From an uncultured Prevotellaceae bacterium (GTDB lineage Bacteria; Bacteroidota; Bacteroidia; Bacteroidales; Muribaculaceae): DNA of 64,000 bases. The notes below the pieces were generated by a model. It saw only the letters and a list, made by a program, of their open reading frames with translations. It had not been told where the DNA came from and did no database searches. The DNA is taken from assembly GCA_947165485.1 (NCBI GenBank), contig CAMVAP010000001.1, positions 62,001 to 126,000 of the forward strand, given 5' to 3'. Of the stretch, positions 30,551 through 43,529 are shown one piece after another (the stretch's first letter is position 1; each line of letters begins with the position of its first letter). The position numbers and the translations under genes are program-made.

Positions 30551-30587
30551 AAAAAACCTGCTTCACGTCACGTGATGCAGGTTTTTT
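30551..30587 (+). terminator. Rho-independent (bidirectional-looking) terminator
   Basis: AAAAAACCTGC-T-TCACG-TCA-CGTGA-T-GCAGGTTTTTT. Confidence 0.9.
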
Positions 30588-30606
30588 AGAATTTTATTCA
30601 TTTAAG

Positions 30607-30680
<74 letters not shown>

Positions 30681-30801
30681 CATGTATCGCGTTTTCTCTC
30701 AAACGCGGGTGCAAAGATAATACCATTTTTATTCCTGTGCAAGACTTGGGGCAAAAAAACATAGATTTTTTTGCTCAAGACACCATTTTGGACCGATGGC
30801 G

Positions 30802-31992
30802 TTAGTGGTCAACAATCTCGGCTGGAGCGATACGGTCACTGCCCTTGACAAACTCGCCCATCGAGAAGACGCTGCGCAGGTTGATGTCATTGTCCAGCAG
30901 CAGGATGTCAGCATCCTTGCCGCGCTGCAAGGAACCCTTGCGGTCATAGATGCCCATGATTCTGGCTGGTGTCTCGCTTGCCATCCTGACTGCGTCTTGC
31001 AGCGGAACGTCAACGACGCGCACCATTGTCTTGATGAGGCGGTCCATTGTGGCGATGCTGCCTGCCAGGGCGCTGCGGTCCGACAGCTTGCACACGCCAT
31101 CTTCGATGATGACGCGCGGGTCAAAGGCGTGTTCACTGTCGCTATCGGTCACGGCAAGAGCATCGGTGCACAGTGCGGTGTGTTCAACACCCTTCATGTG
31201 ATAAACGAGATTGAGCAGGGTGGATGGCACGTGGATGCCGTCGGCAATTACTTCAACAGCCATATCTTCAAGCAGATAGACACTCTCGACGGTTCCGGCA
31301 TGCTTAAACTCACGCACGTTGTGAAAGCCGGGCATCGCATTATAGAAGTGGGTGGCAAGCGTGTAGCCTGCGTCCCATGCGGCCTTGACGTGAGGATACT
31401 CGGCTGCCGTGTGGGCGATGGCGGCAACGATGCCCTTGCCGGTGATGTATTTGCCCATCTCGACGGCACCTGGCAGCTCGGGGGCCGTATCCCATCGACG
31501 CATGCAGTCAAAGTCCTCGACAATGTGCATGTACTCGTGCGGATCTGGAATGCGGATGACCTCGGGCATCTGGGCTCCTGCTTTGCTGGGGTTGAGGTAA
31601 GGACCCTCCATGTGCATTCCCCTGATGGTGGACTTGGGGTCTCGCATCAGTTCGTCACACGTTTCACATGCTTTTTCCATCATGTCCAGTGGCGAGGATG
31701 ACAGGGTCGCATAGATGGATGTTGTGCCGTGCTTGAGGTGGGTTATCGCTACGGTCTCAAATGCCTCGCGCGTGCACTCCTGGAAGTCACAGCCGCCGCC
31801 ACCATGACAATGCAGGTCAATGCCACCGGGCACCACGTGCATCCCGTGGGCGTCGATGGCCTTGTCCATGCCTTCTAGCTGGCGGCTGCTCTTGCTCACC
31901 TCCTTGATGCGGTTATCCTCGATGATGACCGAGCCACCATTGATCCAACCCTCGGGAGTGAGAACATGGCCGTTATAAATCTGAGTTAACAT
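30802..31992 (-). CDS. nagA: N-acetylglucosamine-6-phosphate deacetylase
   Basis: GIDLHCHGGGGCDF, HLFNAM-like THFYNAMPGFHN, TDALAVT; start at MLTQIYNGHVLTPEGW. Confidence 0.93.
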   Translation of the reverse strand: MLTQIYNGHVLTPEGWINGGSVIIEDNRIKEVSKSSRQLEGMDKAIDAHGMHVVPGGIDLHCHGGGGCDFQECTREAFETVAITHLKHGTTSIYATLSSSPLDMMEKACETCDELMRDPKSTIRGMHMEGPYLNPSKAGAQMPEVIRIPDPHEYMHIVEDFDCMRRWDTAPELPGAVEMGKYITGKGIVAAIAHTAAEYPHVKAAWDAGYTLATHFYNAMPGFHNVREFKHAGTVESVYLLEDMAVEVIADGIHVPSTLLNLVYHMKGVEHTALCTDALAVTDSDSEHAFDPRVIIEDGVCKLSDRSALAGSIATMDRLIKTMVRVVDVPLQDAVRMASETPARIMGIYDRKGSLQRGKDADILLLDNDINLRSVFSMGEFVKGSDRIAPAEIVDH

Positions 31993-32675
31993 GCCAATCT
32001 TTTTTATCCTTACTTGACTTGCAAATATACAGAGTTTTTTGATAGGTTGTATATTTGAAATACATTTTTTTAGGTTTATTGACAATAATTTTGATTTTTG
32101 CCGGCGGTCGTTTTGCCTTCAATCGATGCTGGCTGGTGGCCATTGATGGCGAAAAACTGCGGTTTCGCTGATTGAGTGGTGGGCTTGGTCTTGATTTTTT
32201 GCCTGTTTGTCCTTGTGATTGCATGATTGGTCGCTTAATGAGTGTTAGCTGTTTTAATAATTCAAAAAATGTGTGTTCCTTTGTAACCACACAACTCGGA
32301 ATTATTGACAAGATTGATAGTGAGGATCATTGCAAAATGAAAATCATTAGTTATTAAAAGAGAGGACGCCCTAAAGAATGAATGGTAATAAATATAATAG
32401 CAACACTTTCATAGATGATGAATAGGAGTCCTCAAATGATACAGACTTAATCGTGTGTGTGTTTTGAAAGTGGAGGGTATTTCCTGCTTGAAGGAAGTGC
32501 TCTCCTGTTTTATCATTTTGTATCGCAAGGTGGGTCTCATGCGGCTGCCAAAAATGATTAGAAGATGTTAAAAACGGGTCATTTTTACTTAAAAATGACC
32601 CTCATTTGACAGAACTATGGCGCTAAAATCAAAAAAAAATGCTAACTTTGCATTATAAAATAAGAAGAAAGCAAG

Positions 32676-33473
32676 ATGGATGTAAAAAAAGTCTTATTTA
32701 TATCGCAGGAGATTGCGCCCTATGTGCCCGAGCGACGATTGTCACAGATTGGTAGAATCTTGCCGCAAGGTATTAAGGAACACGGCATTGAGGAGCGCAC
32801 TTTCATGCCCAAGTATGGCATGATTGCTGAGCGCAGTAATCAGTTGCATGAGATGATCAGGCTCTCGGGCATGAATGTGATCATTGATGATACCGACCAT
32901 CCTCTCATCATCAAGGTGGCCACGCTGCAACAGGCTCATTTCCAAGTCTATTTCATCTATAATGAGGACTATTTTGCCAGCAACCGCATCGATGAACTGG
33001 AGATGAATTGCTCCTCCAGTGACAATGACGAGCGCAGCATGTTCTTTGTGCGTGCCGTGATCGAGTCGATACGCAAGATGAGGTGGGTGCCCGACATCAT
33101 CCAGTGCACTGGATGGATCTCGGCCCTGGCTCCCGTTTACATCCGCACCATCTATGGTGACGACCCGTCGTTCCGTGACGCCAAGATTGTCACCGCACTG
33201 TTCAATGAGGAAATCGTGGCTCCGCTGGATGCCCGTCTGAGCGAGAAAATGCACATGGATGGCATCCCCAAGAATGCGCTCAAGCCCATTGCAGGCAAGC
33301 AATTGACCTATCAGGATCTCATGGCCTACTCGCTCAAGTACACCGATGCCGTCATCGAGTGCGAGAGCGGTGTGCCCGACCAGGTGCTTGAGGCCGCTTC
33401 GGCATTGCCCCGACTACAGTTCATCGATGATGACGATGTCAACAAGGTGAAGGAGTTCTATGCCTCGCTATAA
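32676..33473 (+). CDS. Glycogen/starch synthase family protein, N-terminal GT-B half only
   Basis: KKVLFISQEIAPYVPERRLSQIGRILPQGIKEHGIEERTFMPKYG; 265 aa, no C-terminal catalytic half. Confidence 0.82.
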   Translation: MDVKKVLFISQEIAPYVPERRLSQIGRILPQGIKEHGIEERTFMPKYGMIAERSNQLHEMIRLSGMNVIIDDTDHPLIIKVATLQQAHFQVYFIYNEDYFASNRIDELEMNCSSSDNDERSMFFVRAVIESIRKMRWVPDIIQCTGWISALAPVYIRTIYGDDPSFRDAKIVTALFNEEIVAPLDARLSEKMHMDGIPKNALKPIAGKQLTYQDLMAYSLKYTDAVIECESGVPDQVLEAASALPRLQFIDDDDVNKVKEFYASL

Positions 33474-33531
33474 TGAATGATTTAACTAAGTTCAGTAGTT
33501 TCTCAAATCGTTTTTTTATCATTTCGAGAAT

Positions 33532-34950
33532 ATGAAGCAACTTTTCAATGTGTTACTGGCAGCGGCAGCGTTGCTCGGCCTGTACGCATGTACCGACGAG
33601 ACAATAGGTGTCTCCATCACCGATAACGTCTCGTCAATCATCGAGGATTCATCCTTTGTGATCACTGGACACTCGGTGCTCAATGACCGCGTGCAGATGC
33701 GCACCAGCACCAAGATGCTGGGCTCGCTCCAGGCCGACGGCTATGGGCAACTCTCAGCCGATGCCGTGACCATGTGGATGCCCTCTGTCAACATCGACAC
33801 GACAGGCGTCAAGGCCGAGTCGATCGACTCCTGCAGGCTGATTCTGCGTTTGCCTGTCAACAACGGCTATACCGGTGACCCTGTGGCACCCATGCGATTG
33901 AGCGTGTATCGCTTGAACAAGCAGTTGCCCAGCCCCATCTATAGCGACTTTGATCCCACGGGCTATTATGATAGCAGCGACCTGCTGGCATCCGAGTCCT
34001 ATTCTCCATTGTCGGGATGGGTTGAGATCGCCGAATCCTATGTTACGGGAACGCGTCAGGTGGACACGACACGTGTGTTATCGATTCCCGTGCCCACGAC
34101 ACTGGCTCAAGAACTGTTCAATAGCTATAAAAGCCATCCCGAGAAATTTGCCAGCCCCAAGGCGTTTGCCGATGTCTTCCCAGGCATCTATATCACCAAC
34201 GACTATGGCAGTGGTCACGTGGTGAATATCCAATCTACCGAGCTCAGTGTCTATTATCACAAGCATGTGGTGTTGAGTGACACCGCCGAGGTCGATTCGG
34301 CAATCTTTCAGACCTATCTGGCCTCTACTCCCGAGGTCATCTCCAACAACATCATCCACTATGACATCGACGATGCTGTAACATCGATGGTCAACAAGGG
34401 CGAGGCCATCATCGCGGCACCGGCAGGCTATGAGGTGCAGGTGCGCTTCCCCATTCAGGACATCATTGACCGCTATCAGTCCAATGTTGACAATAGCCAG
34501 TCCATCATTAACAGCTTGACGTTTGAGCTGCCCGTGAGTGTGCCGGCCACTCAGTATAATATCCAGCCGCCCACCTATCTGCTCATGGTCAAGACATCCA
34601 AGAAGGACACCTTTATCAACGGTGACAGCCTGGCCAATAACAAGGATTCATTCTATGCGATCTATGATGCATCCAGCATGACCTATACCTTCACTGGCCT
34701 GCGCAACTATGTGCTCAATATCCTTAACAACCAGGGCGGCGTTGCCACCGAGGACGACATCAACTTCACCATCACGCCAGTCGATGTGACCAATTATTAC
34801 TATCCACAGAGCTACAGTTACTATGGATACTCCAACACCGCCTCGGCAGTGACCAAGATTTCGCCCATGGTTTCAAGGCCCGCAATTGTCAGGTTATTGC
34901 TTGATAAGGCCAAGATCAGTATTACCTATAGTAAACAAATTGTTAACTAA
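33532..34950 (+). CDS. DUF4270-type lipoprotein
   Basis: Lipobox LYACTDE; GVSITDNVSSIIEDSSFVITGHSV pattern. Confidence 0.78.
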   Translation: MKQLFNVLLAAAALLGLYACTDETIGVSITDNVSSIIEDSSFVITGHSVLNDRVQMRTSTKMLGSLQADGYGQLSADAVTMWMPSVNIDTTGVKAESIDSCRLILRLPVNNGYTGDPVAPMRLSVYRLNKQLPSPIYSDFDPTGYYDSSDLLASESYSPLSGWVEIAESYVTGTRQVDTTRVLSIPVPTTLAQELFNSYKSHPEKFASPKAFADVFPGIYITNDYGSGHVVNIQSTELSVYYHKHVVLSDTAEVDSAIFQTYLASTPEVISNNIIHYDIDDAVTSMVNKGEAIIAAPAGYEVQVRFPIQDIIDRYQSNVDNSQSIINSLTFELPVSVPATQYNIQPPTYLLMVKTSKKDTFINGDSLANNKDSFYAIYDASSMTYTFTGLRNYVLNILNNQGGVATEDDINFTITPVDVTNYYYPQSYSYYGYSNTASAVTKISPMVSRPAIVRLLLDKAKISITYSKQIVN

Positions 34951-35016
34951 CCCTTGTGGGATTAGAAAATTTGTTATACCTTTGCACCCGCATTGCAACT
35001 CATCGCAGTGCACCAA

Positions 35017-35092
35017 GCCGCAATAGCTCAGTCGGTAGAGCATTTCATTCGTAACGAAAAGGTCGCGGGTTCGAGTCCCGCTCGCGGCTCCA
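35017..35092 (+). tRNA. tRNA-Thr (CGT), CCA encoded
   Basis: GCCGCAATAGCTCAGTCGGTAGAGCATTTCATTCGTAACGAAAAGGTCGCGGGTTCGAGTCCCGCTCGCGGCTCCA; anticodon loop TTCGTAA. Confidence 0.93.
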
Positions 35093-35143
35093 CCACAGGA
35101 CGGGAAGACATTGGAGTTTTCCCGTCCTTTATTTAAAAAGGAT

Positions 35144-35893
35144 ATGGAAATCAGCGTTAAGGACTATATGGAGCGTCAGCCGGGCAACCCCAGGGTGGCC
35201 GAGACCGACCAGTTTTACTTGTGGATCGCCCTGCGCCTGGCCAAGCTGTGGGATGAGTCTCCCTGGTTGCGGGAGTTGGATGACACGGTGCGCCGTGATG
35301 TCGTGCTGGCCGTGACGGGTTACTATCAGGATGTGGTGGCCGATGGCGGCATCTGGCGATCATTCACCCGGTTGCACGCGGCCCTGCATGGCAGCCCCGT
35401 GCCTCACTATGGACGGCGCGACGATTATGTGGACTATGAGCTCAATGTGGACGATGTGCGCTATGTGATGTGGTGGACAATGGCAGGCGAGCAGGGTGGG
35501 GAAGTCCTTGACCCGCATGATGCCGGCCTGGAAGCGCTGGCAACGGCATTTCATCTGGTGCTTGATGAGGAATATGAGCGCGCTCCAGTGCCACGGCAGT
35601 TCTGCATTGCCAGTGAAGTGGATCTGGACGACCCGATGGATGCCCAGCGGGTCTATGACTACGCCTACTGGCTCTACTGGCGCAGTTTTCTCTTGCGCCC
35701 CTCAACGCTGGCAGTGATGGATCGGGCCATGCCCCAGGCCCACGCTATTATCAAGGAGGCCGGTGAGCGTGACGCTCGCCCCCTGTTGCAGGAACTCAAC
35801 GAGCGGCTGATGTTCACCCAGCCGGCGGGTCCCATTCCCCTGACCACCGCCCAATGGCTGCGCTTCATCATCGACGACGAGATGCCCCAATAA
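35144..35893 (+). CDS. Conserved hypothetical protein
   Basis: ORF with coding-like composition; start at MEISVKDYMERQPGNPRV after the tRNA. Confidence 0.7.
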   Translation: MEISVKDYMERQPGNPRVAETDQFYLWIALRLAKLWDESPWLRELDDTVRRDVVLAVTGYYQDVVADGGIWRSFTRLHAALHGSPVPHYGRRDDYVDYELNVDDVRYVMWWTMAGEQGGEVLDPHDAGLEALATAFHLVLDEEYERAPVPRQFCIASEVDLDDPMDAQRVYDYAYWLYWRSFLLRPSTLAVMDRAMPQAHAIIKEAGERDARPLLQELNERLMFTQPAGPIPLTTAQWLRFIIDDEMPQ

Positions 35894-35947
35894 GCCTTAC
35901 TATTTAATTTTCATGATTTAAAAACATTGGTGTCTGGGGAAAGTCTA

Positions 35948-36251
35948 GCAGGCAGAAGGCCTGCACAAGGCCAGCGGCCTTGACTATTCTTAACCCTAGG
36001 GCGCACTGGCCGAAGGTCAGTGTGGCCTAGGGAAAGCAGACCATAATAGGAGCGGGCCTCGAAGAGGGCCAATAACGTCAGAATCAGGCAATTTGACTAT
36101 GGTGCGCTTGTCGTAGTGAGTGGCCCCCTTCAGGGCCCATATCGACATGAGCGTCTCTCCCCAGGCCTCACTGACCTTCGGCCAGTGCGCCCTGGGGTTG
36201 CCTCAATTCAAGGCCAGCGGCCTTGCGCAGGCCTTCGACCTGCTCGCCTGA
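35948..36251. repeat. ~300-bp multi-hairpin inverted-repeat element
   Basis: Arms 35948-36037 and 36154-36251 are imperfect reverse complements with a perfect 24-nt core GGGCGCACTGGCCGAAGGTCAGTG (36000-36023 vs 36169-36192 rc); internal AAGGCCAGCGGCCTT hairpins in both arms. Confidence 0.88.
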
Positions 36252-36340
36252 CAAAGCAAGCCCCTTCAAACAAAAACATCATAATAGCTTTGATCCCGAA
36301 GTGCTTATGCAACCTTGCTGATTTTTTACCGGACAGTAAT

Positions 36341-36393
36341 GATTTAAAAAACGGCGTGCCAACCACAGTGGTTGACACGCCGTTTTTTAAATC
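36341..36393. terminator. Bidirectional terminator downstream of secA
   Basis: GATTTAAAAAACGGCGTG-(CCAACCACAGTGGTTGA)-CACGCCGTTTTTTAAATC. Confidence 0.92.
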
Positions 36394-36408
36394 ATGTGGG
36401 TTAGCCCG

Positions 36409-39744
<3,336 letters not shown>

Positions 39745-39922
39745 TTTCTTGGTTTGTTGTAGATATGTATTTATGTTTTGTTGTTCTGTTCTAAACGGCA
39801 AAGATACACTTTTTTAGCCATTTAGGGCCAATATTGCAGGCATAAATCGCCACTTGGCGAGAAAAATGGCTATTTTGGTCGTTTGTTGTTAGTTATCAGG
39901 CTTTAGGCTTGTGTGCCAGTTC

Positions 39923-41173
39923 CTAATGTCTAACTGATTTGGAGGTGGGACCCCGCGCGTTCTGGCTGCCGAGCCACACGTTGGTCAACGAGCGGGTCAC
40001 CAGTGCTGCCATCAGGGGGAAGAAGGCAATATTTCCCACTTGGGGTTGCCAGGGCCATGCCAGCATGAGTAGGGTTAAGACAAGTGCATTCAGGGCGTGC
40101 AACCAGCGGGCAGCAGAGCGGGTCTTGCTGAACCAGGGCAGTGTGGCAAGCGCTAGTAGCAACGGGTTGAGCCACAGGATGTTGATGTTGGGAGAAGTGG
40201 CCTCGTGGGTGGAGAAACAGATGAGGAAAAACAGGATGCACCCCGCCAGACCACCTGCCGTGAACAGGATGGTGTCAAACCAGTGGGCCACATCGCGGCG
40301 GCGCCAGTCATGGCCACTCACGATGAGGGTCAGTGCCAGCACAATCAGGGCGATGCACAGGGGGGAGATATACCACGGTGTGGGGGGCCTCACGTTGCCC
40401 TCGGTACTCTTGTCGATGGGAACGGTTGTGGCTTTTACTAGAGGCATCGTCACACCGTCGGTCGTGATGGTGGCACCAGCCACAGCATCCATCAGCAGCA
40501 TGGGGATGAACATCGTGGCGCGCTGGTCGAGGGCGGTATCCACGTCCCATCCCAGCACCAGGTCAATGCCAAAGCGTTCCCACGAGTAGTTGCGGCAATA
40601 GTGTGCCAAAATGTCACGATAGGTGACAGTAGTGTCGCCCGTCGCGGGATATTGCAGCCCGTCGCCAGCGGCCATCTCAATGATGTCACGGGGGCGGGTA
40701 GAGCAGTTGTCGCTCAAGAATTTATAGCGGTAGGTGCGGTTCTCGGGCTGGGCATTGTTCCACAGGAAGTCTCTCACCGCCAGGGCTCTGTCCTGCGGCA
40801 AGTTCAGCTCTTGCTCGACCATGCGGCGCTCTTCCATGCCCAGCGTGGCATAGACACGCGGGATGGGTTGACAGATGTAATCGGTCTCACCGAGCACAAA
40901 GCGCCACAGGAAGCCAGGAGCCTGGAAGTCAAACACGCCATAGTTAAAGTACAGGTCAACAGGACCTTGCTGGACACGCACCTCGCTGTGGCCAAAGATG
41001 TTGTGAGGCTCGCTGCCAGGATAAAACGTGACGAGGCTCACCCGTACCGAATCCTCCCCATCATCCTGAACCGGTTTAGACTCGGGCAGGGGCAACTGGG
41101 GCACAGCTTCAAGTGTACCCGTTGCACACAGGGCACACAATACTGTCAGATATGTCCTCAACAGTCGTTGCAT
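39923..41173 (-). CDS. DUF4105 domain membrane protein
   Basis: SLVTFYPGSEPHNIFGHSEVRVQ, FLSDNCSTRPRDIIE motifs; C-terminal TM segments. Confidence 0.85.
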   Translation of the reverse strand: MQRLLRTYLTVLCALCATGTLEAVPQLPLPESKPVQDDGEDSVRVSLVTFYPGSEPHNIFGHSEVRVQQGPVDLYFNYGVFDFQAPGFLWRFVLGETDYICQPIPRVYATLGMEERRMVEQELNLPQDRALAVRDFLWNNAQPENRTYRYKFLSDNCSTRPRDIIEMAAGDGLQYPATGDTTVTYRDILAHYCRNYSWERFGIDLVLGWDVDTALDQRATMFIPMLLMDAVAGATITTDGVTMPLVKATTVPIDKSTEGNVRPPTPWYISPLCIALIVLALTLIVSGHDWRRRDVAHWFDTILFTAGGLAGCILFFLICFSTHEATSPNINILWLNPLLLALATLPWFSKTRSAARWLHALNALVLTLLMLAWPWQPQVGNIAFFPLMAALVTRSLTNVWLGSQNARGPTSKSVRH

Positions 41174-41389
41174 CTATTCATGATGGTGATGGGCAAGAAT
41201 GATGCCAACTCACAATCAATTAACGTGAAACCCTCGGCCTATAGTATATCATTGCGCAATCACAAGCGACAAAAAATGTGGTGCAAGCGGCTTGAATAGG
41301 GATTTTTTAAGGTTTTTTGAATTTTTCTAGTAGAAAATTTTGGTGATTCAAAAAAAAGCATTTCCTTTGCAAATGTTAAAAAAATGAAT

Positions 41390-41466
41390 TGCACTTTTCT
41401 ATACAGATTCTATTCATAAAATGAAGAAAGTCCCACTCGTGAGAGCCGGACTTTTCCTTTTTTATC
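41390..41466. repeat. Element A copy 1 (possible small-RNA/terminator unit)
   Basis: TTGCACTTTTCTATACAGATTCTATTCATAAAAT...GTCCCACTCGTGAGAGCCGGACTTTTCCTTTTTTA; near-identical to 43748-43820. Confidence 0.8.
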
Positions 41467-41555
41467 CAGAGATTTGGTGATATAAATATTAAGGTATAGT
41501 TTTCATAGCGTATTTATCGTTGTGATATTTTCACGATGGAGGACAAATGAAAGAG

Positions 41556-41627
41556 ATGATGACAAATGAAAGAACACAGGGTTGGCAACGCGTGCTTGCA
41601 GTCACGGTGGGCTCGCTGCCAGGATAA
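41556..41627 (+). pseudogene. Possible 5' remnant of a rhomboid-family paralogue (MMTNERTQGWQRVLAVTVGSLPG*)
   Basis: TNERTQGWQRV..AVTVGSL resembles the intact neighbour's N-terminus TGNRYDWTRVGKDAFSITVGSL; shared DNA TCACGGTGGGCTC. Confidence 0.45.
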
Positions 41628-41855
41628 AACAAACGTGACGAGGCTCACCCGTACCGAATCCTCCCCATCATCCTGAATCGGTTTAGACTCGGGCAGAGGC
41701 AACTGGGGCACAGCTTCAAGTGTACCCGTTGCACACAGGGCACACAATACTGTCAGATATGTCCTCAACAGTCGTTGCATCTATACGTTTAACACTGTGG
41801 CAAAAATGATGTCAACTGACAATTTAATAACGTGAAACCCGTGCCCGATAGTATA
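41610..41855 (-). pseudogene. Truncated, frameshifted duplicate of the 5' end and upstream region of the DUF4105 gene
   Basis: 41610-41780 matches 41007-41173 with 2 substitutions and a 4-nt AAAC insertion; a weaker match continues upstream of the ATG. Confidence 0.92.
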
Positions 41856-41942
41856 TTTACGCCGATATCCCCTGCCATTATTTGGCTGCTCTGGGTTAAA
41901 TGAGTAATTTTGCAATGAGTATTTAGAGGATATTTTTATTTC

Positions 41943-43529
41943 ATGGCTACAGGCAATAGATACGACTGGACAAGGGTGGGGAAGGATGCCTTCTCGATCA
42001 CGGTGGGCTCACTGCTGTCGGTAGCTCTATACGGGTTGCTGTATTGGGCGGTCGGCCTGGACAACATCCGTTTCTCGTTAAGGGTGTTGGTGTCAATTGC
42101 TTGGATGGCTGCCACCATCATCCTGTTGAGGAAATCGGTCTGGGAGGTGCGCCATCAGGTTCGTTCGAGAAGTGCGCTAGGCTTCCGCATAGCCATCTAC
42201 TTCGTGTGGGTTGTTGGCTTGTTCGCTGGACTTGCAAGCGCCGATGATTGGATTCATCGGAGCATGTCGTCCTTCTACCAGTGCAATAGCCTCACCAGGG
42301 ACGCCATTGCCGGTCACGAGTATATCCAGACGCGGCAGCCAGTAGAGGTGGATACCGACAAGGTGGGCTATTTCTATTATTATGATATCCGCCGTCCTTT
42401 TAAACGTAATCCCACAAGGAGGATTACCTTCAAGGCCTGTATCGCTGCGCCAGTCAAGGGCAGCAAGGGCGTCTATACGGTCTATCAATTCGAGGGTCAG
42501 GAACATGAATATATCTATGGCCAACAGGACAAGGTGGAGGAGTTTCATCATGACTTCTGTGACGCCTTGTGTGACACATTGCACAACCACCATTATGATG
42601 CCCAGTGCAGGACATACCGCCTTATCACTCCCCAGAACAGTGACAATGATGACTACGAACATTACATGCGGGCCGTCGAGGACGCGTCCATCATGAGCAA
42701 CGACACGGCCATCTCTGTCCAGAGCAACCCCGTCATCATCGAGCCCATTTATGATGTGCAACTTGGCTCGCAGGCTCGTATCGAGGTCGGGTATGTGATT
42801 GGGTTTATCATCAGCCAGTTGCTAGTGTGGTTGATCTTGTTTTTATCCCATGCTCTGTCTAGAAAGGGGAAAGATGTAGCAGAACTCGATGCCGACCTGA
42901 TTGACGAGGTCATCAGGTTTGTCAAGACTCCCGCCAACTGGTCTGGCGTGCTGATTGTCATCCTGCTTGTGGCCTATTATGTGACAGCAATGGCTATGGG
43001 CTATACTCATTCATCGATGCTTCTCGACTATGGGGCCATCACAGGCTATCACTTGATAACGCTGGGTGAGTGGTGGCGGTTGCTCACGTCAATGCTCATG
43101 CACGCCGACTACATGCACCTGGGCCTGAACCTGTTTGCCCTGGGCACTGTGCTGGCCTTTTTCGGCAAGTTGCTGCAAGGGTGGCGTGGCCTGCTGGTGT
43201 TTTTCGGGACGGGCATCGTGGGAGCCCTGTGCGGTGCCATCCAAAGCGACGGAATTGTCACTGGCGCTTCGGGGGCCATAATGGGTATGTACGGCTACTG
43301 TATCAGTGCCATCTTCTTTGATAAGACCCGTGCGTGGCGCATGACCTATAGGACCTTTAGAGTGTCGTTCACGGTGGCCATTATCTTTTTAGTTTTCACG
43401 ATAGCGACGAGGGTGCTGCCTGGCATGAGCATGTCGGCCCATCTAGCCGGCTTCCTGAGTGGAGGCCTTGCTGGTGCGGTCCATGTCCAGTGGATGCAGA
43501 GGGATATTCCCGGCGATGAAGATGAATAG
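41943..43529 (+). CDS. Rhomboid family intramembrane serine protease with long N-terminal domain
   Basis: GEWWRLLTSMLMHADYMHLGLNLFALG, catalytic GASGAIMGMYG, SAHLAGFLSGGLAG. Confidence 0.9.
   Translation: MATGNRYDWTRVGKDAFSITVGSLLSVALYGLLYWAVGLDNIRFSLRVLVSIAWMAATIILLRKSVWEVRHQVRSRSALGFRIAIYFVWVVGLFAGLASADDWIHRSMSSFYQCNSLTRDAIAGHEYIQTRQPVEVDTDKVGYFYYYDIRRPFKRNPTRRITFKACIAAPVKGSKGVYTVYQFEGQEHEYIYGQQDKVEEFHHDFCDALCDTLHNHHYDAQCRTYRLITPQNSDNDDYEHYMRAVEDASIMSNDTAISVQSNPVIIEPIYDVQLGSQARIEVGYVIGFIISQLLVWLILFLSHALSRKGKDVAELDADLIDEVIRFVKTPANWSGVLIVILLVAYYVTAMAMGYTHSSMLLDYGAITGYHLITLGEWWRLLTSMLMHADYMHLGLNLFALGTVLAFFGKLLQGWRGLLVFFGTGIVGALCGAIQSDGIVTGASGAIMGMYGYCISAIFFDKTRAWRMTYRTFRVSFTVAIIFLVFTIATRVLPGMSMSAHLAGFLSGGLAGAVHVQWMQRDIPGDEDE

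Noticed and set aside
41514-41780. 88-aa - strand ORF as a real gene
   Set aside because: It is the frameshifted 5' fragment of the adjacent DUF4105 gene, annotated as a pseudogene instead.
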